The position numbers and the translations under genes are program-made. The notes below the pieces were generated by a model. That model did no database searches. It saw only the letters and a list, made by a program, of their open reading frames with translations, and was not told where the DNA came from. Below are positions 1 through 11,273 of a DNA stretch of 64,000 nt, piece by piece (positions within the stretch are counted from its first letter, which is position 1; every line of letters starts with the position of its first letter). Source of the stretch: Hygrophila difformis (Eukaryota > Streptophyta > Magnoliopsida > Lamiales > Acanthaceae); NCBI GenBank assembly GCA_030278955.1, contig JAOANR010000006.1, forward strand, positions 12,609,915 to 12,673,914, given 5' to 3'.

Positions 1-161
1 CCTTAGTCAGGAATTCATGATGACTTTGAGTTTCTTTATATTAAACAGTCCCATTTGTTTACTTTTCCATGCTGTGCACGGCTGCTAGTTTCGAATTTCA
101 ATCCCCTAAACAAATTGAAGTTTTTTTTTTTTCTTAACATGGAGAGGGTTCACAGTTGCAG

Positions 162-496
162 CTGTGCAGGAGAAGTACATGAAGGATGATGAGGACTCTG
201 TTAACAACTCTGTTGGTGAGTGAAAATTTTCAGCTCTACCCCTCCGTTGGCCCATATTTCATATTTGCACATATCACTTGGCACTTAAAATGCACTGCGA
301 ATCCTTTCATAGTTGAAGCGCTGCTGAATTTGATCTCAGGGAAGATTAGTCTGGTTACCTTGGTTTTGGCGCCTTTTTTTTCTTTTTTTTTTCTTTGTCT
401 GGTTGGTGTACATCTGCGATATTTGGGTAAAATGAATTTAATTTTGCGATGGTGTAATACATCTACAATATTTGTGCAGGTTTTGCTATAGATTAG
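162..496 (+). CDS. possible last two exons of a gene entering from the left
   Basis: A candidate penultimate exon starts at 162 or 170 after a pyrimidine-rich tract ending in AG. It reads AVQEKYMKDDEDSVNNSV and ends at 215 before a good donor (GTGAG). A candidate last exon starts at 480 after TTTGTGCAG. It restores the frame across a split Gly codon and ends FAID with TAG at 494-496. Both splice borders agree in phase, which is the main support. The acidic C-terminal peptide is not one I recognise and the body of the gene lies outside the window. It could be a chance open stretch. Confidence 0.3.
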
Positions 497-1281
497 TTTA
501 ACTTTTGCGCTGTGAATTTGAGCAATTATTACTCTGTTCGTATTGGAGTTTTGCCCTATGAAAAATTAGAACTAGGCAAAGGAAAACTCACACAAAGACA
601 AATAAAGTAGAAAAGATGAATTAAGAACAAAACAACATTACAATAATACATGTATAAGTCACCTGAAAATGGATGGCTATTGATTGAGATGAGAGGGCAA
701 CAATAGCCTAATTCAACTTATGGACCAGAAGTTTAAAAATTCAAAAATTAAGGGCTATTTGAGTTCGATTGCTCAAATTTCCAATAATAAAAATAGTGAA
801 CTACAGTAGTTTGCTCCATTTTCAATTCTATACTAATATATGATTATTTGCAATACCTGTCTCTGTTGATATTTTAGCTGAGGCCAACCTAGGCGGGCAG
901 TAGCTACTTTCTAGATATATAAAATCTGATAAGTACGTAGTGTACATCATTAACTTCTAGAAGTCTGTTTTAAATATCCACCTTTTGGCAGCCCCTAATT
1001 ATTTTATCTAATCTGTGTATAAAATTGTCAAACACAACAATGGACTTGTTGTTGCAGAATGCAGACATCCCGATCATACAGAAAATTGTGAACCCTTTCA
1101 TCCCCTATTTTCACATTAAACTATATAGTAGTATCATCGATTTTCCAAGACATGTGATGAGCTCATGCAGATAACTTGTTTGAGTTTATCTTTAATACTA
1201 GTATATATACTATAGGATACCCATAAAATTGCATAGGCAAATAAAACATTATGAATTTCATTTTATTGATAGATTATAATA
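497..1281. other. AT-rich intergenic stretch
   Basis: I see no convincing gene or element here. It may hold the 3' UTR of the putative gene ending at 496. Confidence 0.5.
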
Positions 1282-1398
1282 ATAAGGCTAGTTTTGTTTC
1301 TTTCACCACCATTAAATCAGCATACGATACACGACAAATTATAAGGCTAGTTTTGTTTCTTTCACCACCATTAAATCAGCATACGATACACGACAAAA
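1282..1398. repeat. 59-bp tandem duplication
   Basis: A 59-bp segment starting ATAAGGCTAG at 1282 is repeated almost exactly from 1341. Both copies contain ACCACCATTAAATCAGCATA and GATACACGACAAA. Two copies only, with no coding content. Confidence 0.9.
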
Positions 1399-1772
1399 AG
1401 ACATACAAGACTGATAATAGTTGAGTTTTGGACATGGAACCTGTTTTGTTCAATGGATGTACGTATATAGAAATAGAACATCTTCATGGAATTTTTAAAA
1501 GTTTAATATTTTCTTAATATTGAATTTTTGAACCATCAAGGTCGTTATCACAACTTATTTAAAATTGAATATATTGCCAAGTCAGTGAAATTAAAACACA
1601 ATTTATTCATCCAAAGTTCTTCGGTCACAGAGTCCTTTCAAATTGTTATCATTTATCAATCACAGTACTCTCAAATTTTTCTAAGCAAATTACTAACGCA
1701 AACAACGGTTTTCACGATTTTATGTTTGTCATCGATTGCATCATAGTACTAACTTCATGTCTTCATCATATA

Positions 1773-2044
1773 CTTCCTCTGGGATTTTTTTAAAAAAAAA
1801 ATACCATATTTCAGTTTGACTTTTGCTACTGTTTATTGTATCAGTTTAACTTAAATTTTATCATAGTTATACAAGTTAAAATATAGTCAAGTAACATCTT
1901 ATTAGATTCTCTCGTCTCATAATTTTTAAATATCGAACTTTTAGAATGTTTACTTGTACCGAACTTAAGTTATTAATGGTTTAAAATATACTATATTAGA
2001 TTGCATAAAAGTAACAAATAAAAGAAAAATTGAGGAAGAGGAAG
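1773..2044. mobile_element. Stowaway-like MITE
   Basis: The element opens CTTCCTCT and closes AGAGGAAG, a perfect 8-bp terminal inverted repeat, and is flanked by TA on both sides, the usual Stowaway (Tc1/mariner) target. The interior shares the motif block of the other Stowaway-like copies in this window (TTAACTT, ATAGTTATACAAGTTAAAAT, ATATCGAACTTTTAGA). It is non-coding. Confidence 0.7.
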
Positions 2045-2576
2045 TACAATATAATGAGCAGTGTTTCCTACAACCTTAACATTATGATTCAATTTACATT
2101 TACTAAATAAATATTTAAATTTTAAGAGGATTGACGTTGTAAGTGTTTAACCCTTATGCTAGGTAAACAGACGAGTGTATCATTTATAACTTCACAAAGA
2201 TAATTTTCTAGAAAGATGCATAAAATAATTATTCAAAATTCTTATCCATAAGATAATTATTAAAAAAAAAAGAACGATATTAATTAATACCAATATGTTG
2301 GACCAAAAATATCAATATTATTATTCATTATAATTCGTGGTGGTTTTCTTGGATTGCACTGCAAATCGAGGCTAGTTGGAGTATTTTAATAATGATAAAA
2401 CCAGAATTGTAAAAAACTGTACGCAGCGGTCAATGTCAAATTAAGTAAATAAAACTATTTTTTATTCATTTCATGTTACTTGTCTGCCACGCCCAAACCG
2501 TGTCCTCAAATTAAACAATCTTCAAGAATTGCTACCTCTCACAATGAATTCCTCAGATCAATATACGTATTATATA

Positions 2577-2833
2577 CTCTATGTCCCATTTAAAATATCT
2601 TGTTTCATTTCTGTATACAATCCAATGCACTTTTTAAATCGTTAATATCTCAAAATGTATACGATAAAAAACTATGTAAAATATATATTATAAAACTACT
2701 TGATTATACTTTTCTAACAAGATCCAACACGACTATTTTTTTCAAACATATACTTGGAATAATATTGAGTCAAAGTTAAACAATGAACAGTGCCAAAAAG
2801 TCAAACTAGACATCTTGCCTGGGACGAAGGGAA
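2577..2833. mobile_element. Stowaway-like MITE
   Basis: It starts CTCTATGTCCCA after TA and ends TGGGACGAAGGGAA before TA, giving imperfect inverted ends of about 12 bp. The interior contains the family's shared phrases (CAATCCAATGCAC, TTAATATCTCAAAATGTATA). The right end lies only about 20 bp from the TSD of the foldback element that begins at 2863. Confidence 0.6.
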
Positions 2834-2862
2834 TATGTATATACGACTCCGAGTGAGGATTT

Positions 2863-4166
2863 GGAAAAATTGTTTATTTAGTCCGTTTTCTTTACAAATT
2901 ATCCAAATCCATCCTTTAGGAATTTTTGGCCCCATATCATCCGCTTCATTTACTAATTATATCTCTTTTAGTCCAATTCATTAATCTCAAATGATTTGCT
3001 GACATGGCATAAGAAAATCACCGATTCTCATCCACCGTGGAAAATGTTTGACGATTCAAGTCCAAATAAGTTATTCAAAGGGATCGAGGCAATTCCCAAT
3101 TGATTAATACGGCGTTCCGTCGCCTACCTCTTCCCAACCCAACCCAAACACACCGTCTGCCCCAAGGACAACCAAATCGGAATCAGTGGCAGATCTTCTG
3201 ATTCAGCCAAATCGGCGAAAGAGGCGCGGAGATGAAGAAATCGATTGGAGGAGCCTTGATTCGTGCAACTTTGCGGCTTGGGTTAGGGTTCCTATTTTCG
3301 GTTTTGGGGATAACAAAACTCGACAGCAGGGGCGGCGTTCCCCGGTTTCTCCTCCAAATCCGCTTAACCACCGTCGCCGGAGCTCGATGGTTGTGCTAAG
3401 AGTTGTGGCTGCGGAGCCAAAATCAACAGGTAACCGAATTGGGGGTAGTGGTGGTGGAAGAGAAAGGGGAAGGGATGGGTTTTTTTTGGGAGTAATGGTA
3501 GAATTGGAGCAGCGGGTGTGTTGCGGAGGTTTTTTTTTTTTTTTCAAGCTTACTTTACTCAAGACATTGTTGGGAAATTTTTGAGGATTTATTAATCTGC
3601 GGGATAATTTTGTTGGGTTGCACAAGATTAATTCGTATTCTGCTTCAAAGCTTTTATTGAAAAGATCAGACACTTTCCCCTACTTGGTAATTTCCAACAA
3701 ATCTCTCTCTTTTCTATCTATTAATTAGGGAGAGAGAAAGCAGTAGAATGAACTGAATATTGGAGTTTATTTTGCATTGTATGATCTTCTGCTTGCCATC
3801 GAGAATTATATAAGAAAAAAAATATACATATATATCAAATCATGTGTATAGCTCATCCAGAAGGGATGAGCTTAGATTCACTATTTATTTATTTATTTTT
3901 CGTGTGTATATACATGGTCGCGGGCTTTGTTTCAGTTCCATTGAAGTATTAAATCGCTCATTTGGGCGTTTGAATTGTCAAACATTTGCCAACGTGGAGG
4001 AGAATTGGTGATTTTCTATGCCACATCAGCAAATCATTTGAGATTAGTGAATTAGGACCAAAAGAGATATAATTAATAAATGAAGCGGATGATATGGGGA
4101 TAAAAATTCCTAAAGGATGAATTTGGATAATTTGTAAAGAAAACGGACTAAAGAAACAATTTTTCC
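2863..4166. mobile_element. foldback Mutator-like element A (Pack-MULE-like)
   Basis: The element is flanked by a perfect 10-bp direct repeat GTGAGGATTT (2853-2862 and 4167-4176), the size expected of Mutator-like transposition. It starts GGAAAAATTGTTTATTTAGTCC and ends with the complement. The inverted arms run about 205-210 bp (2863-3072 and 3958-4166) with a few mismatches. No transposase is visible, so it is non-autonomous. The loop holds a GC-richer, exon-like segment (about 3100-3480) quite unlike the AT-rich arms. The same terminal GGAAAAA signature and TSD length recur in elements B and C. Confidence 0.85.
3100..3480 (+). other. exon-like GC-rich segment inside foldback MULE A
   Basis: Between the inverted arms lies a segment rich in codon-like GC content. 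One frame is open from an ATG at 3186 for 132 codons; a second frame has an ATG at 3232 and reads about 55 codons. A donor-like ACAG|GTAACC occurs near 3428. The pattern (CT-rich leader, ATG, GC-rich coding-like stretch, donor) resembles the 5' end of a captured host gene, as in Pack-MULEs. I do not recognise the donor gene, and the long frame ends in a poly-Phe run produced by a T-tract, which argues against a functional product. The capture is an inference. Confidence 0.4.
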
Positions 4167-4176
4167 GTGAGGATTT

Positions 4177-4785
4177 ACACTACAACGTGTTCCATCGTGT
4201 TTACACACTCATTTTCCAAATCCTCACATTAATATAGTATACTAGTATAAAATTTACATCCTTTCAAATTTCAGTCCTACGACTATTTCAAATTGTGCTA
4301 ACTACTACTCAGCCATTCAAGGCATCATATTTAATTTAGTTTTTTAACACCCAACATTATTCAATCTTTCAAAGCCATTCAGATTATATATACTTATATA
4401 TTTTAATAATAAACATAGAGCCCACTTTTTATAATAGTCTGTTGCACTAGCTATTTCAATAAATATTAAATATATAATTAAGTATTGAGAATCTACTAAT
4501 ATTTTCTATGTTTCAATAAATAAATAAATAAATAGGAGTACCAGTGTACCACTTATAAATATTATTTAAAAACAAATAAAATAAAACAAGAAATTGTAAT
4601 GGTAAGAATAATTTTTATAATACAGAAAACTTGAATGGGTTGCCCATATAAGTCAATATAGAATCCAAGCCGTATACCATTAGACATGCATGGAAGCTTC
4701 CATGGATTTGTAAATTTGTTTGACCCAAACTACCATTTGATCAAGTCTATCTTGATTCCAACGCATTCATTCATTCTCTCTCTCT
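4177..4785. other. AT-rich upstream region of the ZCF37-like gene
   Basis: No gene or bounded element is visible. It ends in the CT-rich promoter-proximal stretch before the TATA box at 4789. Confidence 0.5.
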
Positions 4786-4788
4786 GCG

Positions 4789-4796
4789 TATAAATA
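4789..4796 (+). promoter_or_regulatory. TATA box of the ZCF37-like gene
   Basis: TATAAATA lies 98 bp upstream of the ATG at 4887, preceded by a CT repeat (CATTCTCTCTCTCTG). Spacing and context fit a plant core promoter with a transcription start near 4820. Confidence 0.6.
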
Positions 4797-4886
4797 TTCT
4801 TCCACTTTCCCCTTTTTACCTTTTCTTGATCAAAATTAAAGGCAACAAAACAATCACATCCACAAAATCATCAACTTATATCATCC

Positions 4887-5693
4887 ATGTTCTTATGTGG
4901 GAGCTCGAGTTTCAGTCGTGTGGACGACGACGACATAAGGACAACCAGTAATTCTTCTGATCTGATCAACTCAAAAGGATCGAAAAGGGCCACCAGTTTA
5001 AGGTCCAGCAGCAGCAGCACAACCCCAAAGAACCCTTTCGCGGATCGCGGCCTCGACAAATTCTACTCGCTTTTGGCGGAGCTGGATGAGAAGAAGCAGG
5101 AGATTTACAAGGAGATGGGCTCCGAAGAGATCTCCTTCGTTCGATTTGTTTACAATCACGGGTCGGATCAAGTCACGCCGATCATCGTCAAAGTCAAGGA
5201 CAAGAATAAGGACTTATTAATAGGAAATGACAAGGTGGTGGAGATCATTGACAAGGCCAAGAATAATAATATAGCGAATTGTGTTTTTAAAGCGTCGAGC
5301 AGCAATGGAGGAGGAGGGGAGAGCATTAAACAAGAGAAGGAGGAGACGAGAGCGGAATTGGTGGATGAGAAGACGGGAAAGGAGCAGAAAGCCCTAATGA
5401 GTGGACGATTCAATGGGAGTTTTAGGACAGTAGTAGTGCAACAGTACTTGAGACATCATCCTCATTACCTTTTGGTAGTGATGCTTGTGTTGGTTATGTT
5501 GTTTTTGGCGATTTTTGGCAAGTCTTTTGCGGTTTTCTGCACGTCTATCGGCTGGTATTTGGTACCCAGTGTGGTTGGGAGGACATCATATTCTAATGAG
5601 AGGAAGTCAAGGAAGAAGAAGAAGAAGATCCGCCACGTTCAAAATGAGGGTTCTTCCTCTCCAAAAAGTGTCATAAATGGCTTGATGGATTGA
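4887..5693 (+). CDS. ZCF37-like plant protein with C-terminal membrane segment
   Basis: A single-exon frame encodes 268 residues. Residues about 49-105 carry the block that defines Arabidopsis ZCF37 and its relatives: NPFADRGLDKFYSLLAELDE, then KKQEIYKEMGSEEISFVRFV, followed by a short beta-like VTPIIVKVKD. The N-terminal 48 residues are Ser/Thr-rich and low in complexity. A hydrophobic segment at about 194-214 (YLLVVMLVLVMLFLAIF) should span a membrane, and a Lys/Arg cluster follows at 239-250, so the tail is probably cytosolic. The start is the first ATG after the TATA box at 4789. AATAAA at 5742-5747 and a C26 tract (5787-5812) lie in the 3' region. ZCF37 was found among light-regulated zygotic-embryo type cDNAs and has no established biochemical function, so none is assigned. 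It is a stand-alone gene between two transposon-rich stretches. Confidence 0.85.
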   Translation: MFLCGSSSFSRVDDDDIRTTSNSSDLINSKGSKRATSLRSSSSSTTPKNPFADRGLDKFYSLLAELDEKKQEIYKEMGSEEISFVRFVYNHGSDQVTPIIVKVKDKNKDLLIGNDKVVEIIDKAKNNNIANCVFKASSSNGGGGESIKQEKEETRAELVDEKTGKEQKALMSGRFNGSFRTVVVQQYLRHHPHYLLVVMLVLVMLFLAIFGKSFAVFCTSIGWYLVPSVVGRTSYSNERKSRKKKKKIRHVQNEGSSSPKSVINGLMD

Positions 5694-5741
5694 TTGAAGA
5701 CCACATCTTGTCTCAACAACGACAACGATCATGTAGTAGTT

Positions 5742-5747
5742 AATAAA
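5742..5747 (+). terminator. poly(A) signal of the ZCF37-like gene
   Basis: AATAAA is placed 49 bp after the stop codon, just before the C-tract. Confidence 0.4.
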
Positions 5748-5786
5748 GAAAGCTACAGCAGATTTCATCAATATGGGTAGTGAATT

Positions 5787-5812
5787 CCCCCCCCCCCCCC
5801 CCCCCCCCCCCC
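5787..5812. repeat. C26 homopolymer
   Basis: An uninterrupted run of 26 C residues follows GTGAATT and precedes TAAGAATGAG. It sits about 95 bp past the ZCF37-like stop codon. The exact length is likely to be unreliable or variable. Confidence 0.9.
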
Positions 5813-6284
5813 TAAGAATGAGTTCGTTCTTTGTATAATTTATTTTTTTTTAAATTTTTGGTTCTTTTTTCTTACCTCTTTACTCCAATGTTAGTGTAAA
5901 TAATTTAGAGGAGGAAATTGAAGAGAGGTGATAATGTACATTATATATTGTAGTGAAACTTTGGTAAACACGGCTCGCTATTGCAATAATTCAAAGTCCT
6001 TGGGGTTCTGGATGAATGAACCTTGAAGTATTTCTAACCTATGAAATTTCTTTATTTTGAATAGTATGATATTTACCTTGGAATTTTTTTAATATAATAT
6101 ATATTCTAAATTTCTCATTCTTCTAGAATTTATGCTTTAATTAACTTATAAAGTTCAAAATTGCGATTCATTTATCTCCTGTGAGAATAATTAAAAAAGT
6201 GGAGAGCTCCAATGTCACATAAATTGAAAAAGGAAAATAGAGTCAGGATTAATTAAGAATCAACAAAGCTTAGAACTAGCGAAG
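5813..6284. other. AT-rich intergenic stretch
   Basis: Nothing recognisable apart from the probable 3' flank of the ZCF37-like gene. Confidence 0.5.
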
Positions 6285-6700
6285 GGAAAGATACCAAAAT
6301 TTCGTATTTTTCGGTATAGTATACCATAATTTTCGGTAGTGTGAGATATTGTATCGTAAAATTTCGGTACTGTAACGGTTTTGATATTATGGTATTTTGT
6401 ACTTTACCAAACTTCAATTATACCATAATACCGATACATTGATATATACATAATTTTCCTTATTTCAATATATATATATATATATCGAGATATCGGTACT
6501 AAATTTTTGGTATTAAATTTGGTATGCGTGCCATATACTGAAAAAGTTATGGTATCGGTATAAAGTACTTTTAGACTAAACTTTTCAATATATCGATGTT
6601 CTACATATTGAAAAGTTCGATACAATATCAGTATAAATTTTTTTATATCATAAATTTCGATATAGTATATAGTATGAAATTTCTTTTTTTTTTTTGATAT
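6285..6700. mobile_element. decayed copy of the GGTATACCG-rich inverted element
   Basis: The stretch repeats phrases such as TTTCGGTATAGTATACC, TAATTTTCGGTA, TTTCGGTACTGTAACGG and TACCATAATACCGATAC. These match the interior of foldback element B (20570-21260), where TTTTCGGTATACCGTAATTT recurs. Here the palindromes are eroded and a (TA)n tract interrupts the middle. The termini (AGCGAAGGGAAAGATACC on the left) only loosely match the GGGCTGGGGAAAAATACC ends of the intact copy. It is non-coding. Confidence 0.5.
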
Positions 6701-7306
6701 ACCACATCAACCATCCGTAGTCCCTACTTTTTTTTATCTTTCATTTCACCCAAAAAAAAAAGTACTTTTTCTTTTTAAATAAAAAAAGTTGAATTGGGCT
6801 TTTATGTAATCTTTTTTTTAAAAAAAAGAACGCATCGCCCAAATTGTAATACTGCTATCGGGTCCAATTTATTGCAATTCGGCCTAGAGTTAGACAGAAA
6901 TTGTTTATCCTGATTCCTGACTGGGACCGGCGGCCCTATCCATTTATTTGATAGGTTTTTCACATGGACTTCAAGATTCATTTGCTGAATCGAATTTGTA
7001 TTCTTATTATATACTAGTAGAATGGATCGGATCGGAGCAAGAAACCGCGATATCTTGAACGAACCTGGAGCTTCTTCAAATAAAGATGCCCTACATATAT
7101 ATATTTCTACTAGACCCTACTACGTAAATTAATAATGTTAGAATCATATAGTATGTAAATCCATTCATCAATTGTCTCCTGCATAACTAACATGCCATGG
7201 TCATGGAGACTGAAGACGTTGTGGTTTAATTCCCATCCCCAACCCATTCGTCGCAGCATAAAATTGTCGACTCATCATCATTCAAATTTCGATCGAATCT
7301 TAGTTG
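6701..7306. other. AT-rich intergenic stretch, 3' flank of the MYB gene
   Basis: Contains A- and T-tracts and no supported gene. The part next to 7307 is the likely 3' UTR of the MYB gene on the minus strand. Confidence 0.4.
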
Positions 7307-9198
7307 TTAGGGGAATAAGGTTTTGATGAAAGCTATCTCCTCATCCAATGTCTCTGGTAAGAAATAGTCCAAACGATCCTCGGTATTGTCTTCATGATAA
7401 GCCTCGCCAGGTGGCGTAGCAGGTTGAAGAGCATTGGTATTGGTATTGGTATTGGTTGAACTAACAGATAATGCAGATCCAATAATGTTGAAATACTTCA
7501 ACTGTATGTAGTCTTCAAGAACAGTTGATGATGGTGTCGTATTCCCAGCTGCTGCATTTCGAACCCTATTAGCAGCAGCTGGATTCTTTTTGATTTTCCT
7601 CTTGGAAGTCTGCCTTCGCATCGTTGTATTCCAGTGATTCTTTATTGCATTTTCCGTTCTTCCCGGAATGTGTTTGGCGATTTCTGCCCATTTATTTCCA
7701 ATCCTCATATGCACTTCAACCATCAACGCCTCTTCTTCTTCGGTCCAAATAACATCTTTCTGTAATGTCAATTACAAAAATTGCAAGGAGTAACATATAT
7801 AAAAATGTATGATTGATTATTGCTATACTGGAAAAGAATTAATTAGAAGGAATTCAAGGGAAAAATTAACATCGCAAATGGGCCTTTTACATTCAAATTC
7901 TTCTGAGAAAAAAGAAATCACATCTCAAGGGAAGGCTTAAACCACAAGTTCTTATTAGTACTGTATATAAGACCTCAGCGTTTTGTAGTTAAATGTGGCT
8001 AGTACCTATTCTCACTTCGCCAAGAAAATCTTATCAAATTTACCATTTGCTTTTTTAAATAAGGAAGTTTGACTTTTATAGGAGTATTAATTAAAGAGAG
8101 GATTTTTTTTTTTTTTTTTTTTTTGGAAAACATTGACGATAGTTCCAATTAATACGCTCTGCACACCAATCCGTTTCAAAAACAATGTTAGCTTAAGGAT
8201 GTCGGATGATTATATATACTAGTGCATTTATTTTCAGTTTAGCTCTTGAACTTTCTAGCTCGGCCAAATGGTTCAAAGTTTTTGGGAAAAAAAATAATAA
8301 TAAAGAATTGAGGACACAAATACTTAATATATAGTTAATTAATTAGGGTTAATGGTTTGACAGCTTGTCATGATCAAATTCGAACCAACATTAAGGTTTC
8401 TATCCTCAAATTCAGAATATTCGAAGGTAGCAAACTCCAGCTCGTTCCCATATAATTTTTTTTTTAAGGACAAGTCTGAACTTGGACTCAACTATCCGGG
8501 GAAAAAAAAAAAAAAAAGAGCTTGCAATCCCACATAAAATAAGAAAAATAAGAAGACAAGAGGTGAGTGATGTAAGAGTGAGTGAATGAATGAATGAAGT
8601 AAAATATAGTAGTAAAAGACAGACCTTGATGTTAGGGCGTAAATGATTAGTCCACCGCTCCCGACATTGTTTTCCGTTTCTTCCTTCCATATACATCGCT
8701 ATTGCACTCCATTTTCTCTGTCCGAGCAACCCCACCAACTCCACCAATTTCCTAATTAAATAAATTCCAAAGGAAGTATATTTATACATAATTAAATGGG
8801 ATACATATATATCTTATCATATGCTCCCCCACTTACCTATCTTCTTCGGCTGTCCATTGACCTCTCAAACCATTCTTTGCTTGTTTGTTTATTTTCAAAC
8901 TGTCATTATTCAAAGTTAACTGCATACGATGATAAGAAGTAAACAAACTATTGTTGTTGTTGTGTAGCGCAATCATTTCACCGCGTGCATCATTAGCAAT
9001 CAAAATATTTGGCTGAAAGACAGGTGGGGTATAATGGTAATTTGCTGAGGAATTCAACAATGGTTGAGAAGAAGAAGAGCTTATCCCTTGATGAGCCCAC
9101 AAAGAATAATCATTCATGGTAGTGTATGGATGGCAATTTATATTAGGAAAATAATAGGAATCACTCTTATAGAAGCCATTTTGTTCCCTACCTTCCAT
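7307..9198 (-). CDS. R2R3-MYB transcription factor, MYB98/MYB64/MYB119/MYB115/118 clade
   Basis: Three exons on the minus strand: 9198-8837, 8751-8625 and 7759-7307. Borders are AG|GTAAGT, TTTAATTAG|G, AAG|GTCTGT and ATTACAG|AAA. The joined frame gives 313 residues. The start is the ATG at 9198; an in-frame GTG nine bases earlier is not a plausible start. R2 covers about 111-163 with W115, W135 and W154; R3 covers 164-214 with W168, W187 and W206. The phrases [16 protein letters not shown] and [12 protein letters not shown], and the tail [12 protein letters not shown], mark the clade that includes the synergid regulator MYB98 and the embryo-related MYB115/118. As in that clade, a long Ser/Asn-rich N-terminus (110 residues) precedes the MYB domain. 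It should act as a nuclear DNA-binding activator. Which clade member it is cannot be decided here, so no symbol is given. Confidence 0.92.
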
Positions 9199-9926
9199 GA
9201 AAAACACAAATTCGAATCTGTATATATTAATAAATTATACTTATTCAAAAAAAAGAAAAAGAAAAGAAGACAAGTTTTTATGATTAATTTTGTTGCACAA
9301 AGTCACAAAAAGAATGCACCAGTATTTGTAGTCAACTGCATGCAATGTCAGCCGTTGATACAAAGGGGAGAATCCAATGGCTGGGAATTTTGGGCATTAA
9401 GAAATTAATAATAAGGTTGGGAAATATTAAGTGGATTTATTGTAATCGAGAGGATTAGCAGAATCTCATTAAAGAAATTGTAATATATTTATTTCTTTGG
9501 TTCCATATCGTGCATGATATATTTGCGGCGCCTTCAATTCGAATATATCCCAACACCCACCTACCTGGTTTTTGCTGTCTGATTCTTACCCTCATTATTT
9601 TTGTCAACTGGAAAATAAGCTGCAAGGGAGAGATAAATGAGTGTGAAATCATGAGGGGTCACCGACCACATTAATATTGAATATTATTCACCATATATAT
9701 AACATATATATAATCATTGTATATATGAAATGGAGAATATATAACCATAATCTTATATTTCGCTTTACTCATTAGTTTGACTAAAAACTACTAATATATA
9801 AAAAGAAAATAATTGTTTTAAAAAAAAAAAAAAAACAAACCTTTCATCATCAGCTAATATACAGTTATACACATATTTACAAAAAATCGTAAACTAATTA
9901 TATTTACTTGGTTTATCCAACATTTA
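9199..9926. other. upstream region of the MYB gene
   Basis: AT-rich with A-tracts. Contains TATA-like stretches near 9220 on the minus strand, but no site I would single out and no other gene. Confidence 0.4.
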
Positions 9927-11273
9927 TCTATATAATAAATCCTGAATACTTTTTGGCCTGTGCAGACTGTATTGTCCTTATTAAACATAACTGATTCTTT
10001 TTAATATTTAGGGTTTTATCAGTAATTATACCACCATTTTATAATCAATGGCTACAATTATTCCACATCATCGCTGATTAATCGCTGACTAATTCCAACC
10101 CACCTTCCACGTCATCAATATCTATATTTAGAAAATAAATCTAACTATTAATATAATAAAATCTTGAGAAAATCTCCATATATATTTTAAAAACATATAA
10201 AAAATTTATTACACGTAAAATATATAAATTGATTAAAACTATATTATATAAATTATTTGTTTGTATATATATTTTAATAAATATTATTATAATATTATTA
10301 AATAAATTTAATTTAGGTTAAATTTATGTCTACAAGTATAAATTTATTAAAAAAAATACTTTATTAAAAATATATATTGAATAATCAAATTTAAAAAATT
10401 TAGTGAACTATAAAAATTTAATGAAATTTTAATTCTCATGTCTGTACAAGGCTTAATTATAAAAATTTAATCTCACAAATACAATTTTGATAAACTAAAA
10501 ATTATAAAGGAAAATGTAAGTATGTGTTTTTTAATTTTTTTTTTTTTGCGAAGAAAACAAAACTTTTTTTTAATTATAGTAAATATACTTATCATTTCAA
10601 ATATTAAGAAATATAAAACTATATAATATAAATTATTTGATTGTATATATAATAATATTTAATAAAGATTGACATATGATAATATTATTAAATAAATTTA
10701 ATAATTTTAAAATGTGTAACTAATTAAAATATAATCTTATATAAATATAAGGAATTTATTAACAATTAACATCATAGATTTCAAACATTATTAATTAATG
10801 ATAATATATTTTTAATATAAATATTTCATTTAAATATATATGAAATAATTAAATTTATAAATTTTAATCAATTATAAAAAATTTAATCAAATTTTTGTCA
10901 TGAGTTTTTTATATCAGATCAAATTTTGAAACTTAGTCTCATAAATTGAATCCATCCCTCCTACTATCTTATTGAAATTTTGGAGATTCGTACTCATGGT
11001 TTAGAATAGCTTGGTTTATTGAAATTGGTGGATCAAGATATTCCTATAGAAATTGATGTTGATTATGTTGATGTAATGAACTGATTATTTATTTTTGTTG
11101 CATATTTTATGATCAAATTGATACAGATTCTTATGGTTTCCTATGCCTATGTTATGAATTTAAAGTAAATCAAATTTTATGCACAAATAATAATAAGACC
11201 ACAAATACTTGATTTTATTTGGAAAAAAAATAAAGAAAAAACACCGCATGTGAAGTGCGGGTCAAAAATCTAG
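9927..11273 (+). mobile_element. non-autonomous Helitron
   Basis: The 5' end reads TCTATATAATAAATCC immediately after an A (9926). The 3' end reads CCGCATGTGAAGTGCGG (a stem of 5 bp), then GTCAAAAAT, then CTAG (11270-11273) followed by T. This is the Helitron signature: TC start, subterminal hairpin, CTRR end, insertion between A and T. The 1347-bp interior is very AT-rich and has no Rep or helicase frame. Two related segments of about 85 bp (about 10228 and 10616), both containing TATAAATTATTTG and AATATTATTAAATAAATTTA, suggest an internal duplication. Confidence 0.75.

Noticed and set aside
3183..3673. Three overlapping long frames on both strands
   Set aside because: They are inside foldback MULE A, contain a poly-Phe/poly-Lys run from a T-tract, and match no family I know. 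Treated as a possible captured fragment, not a gene.
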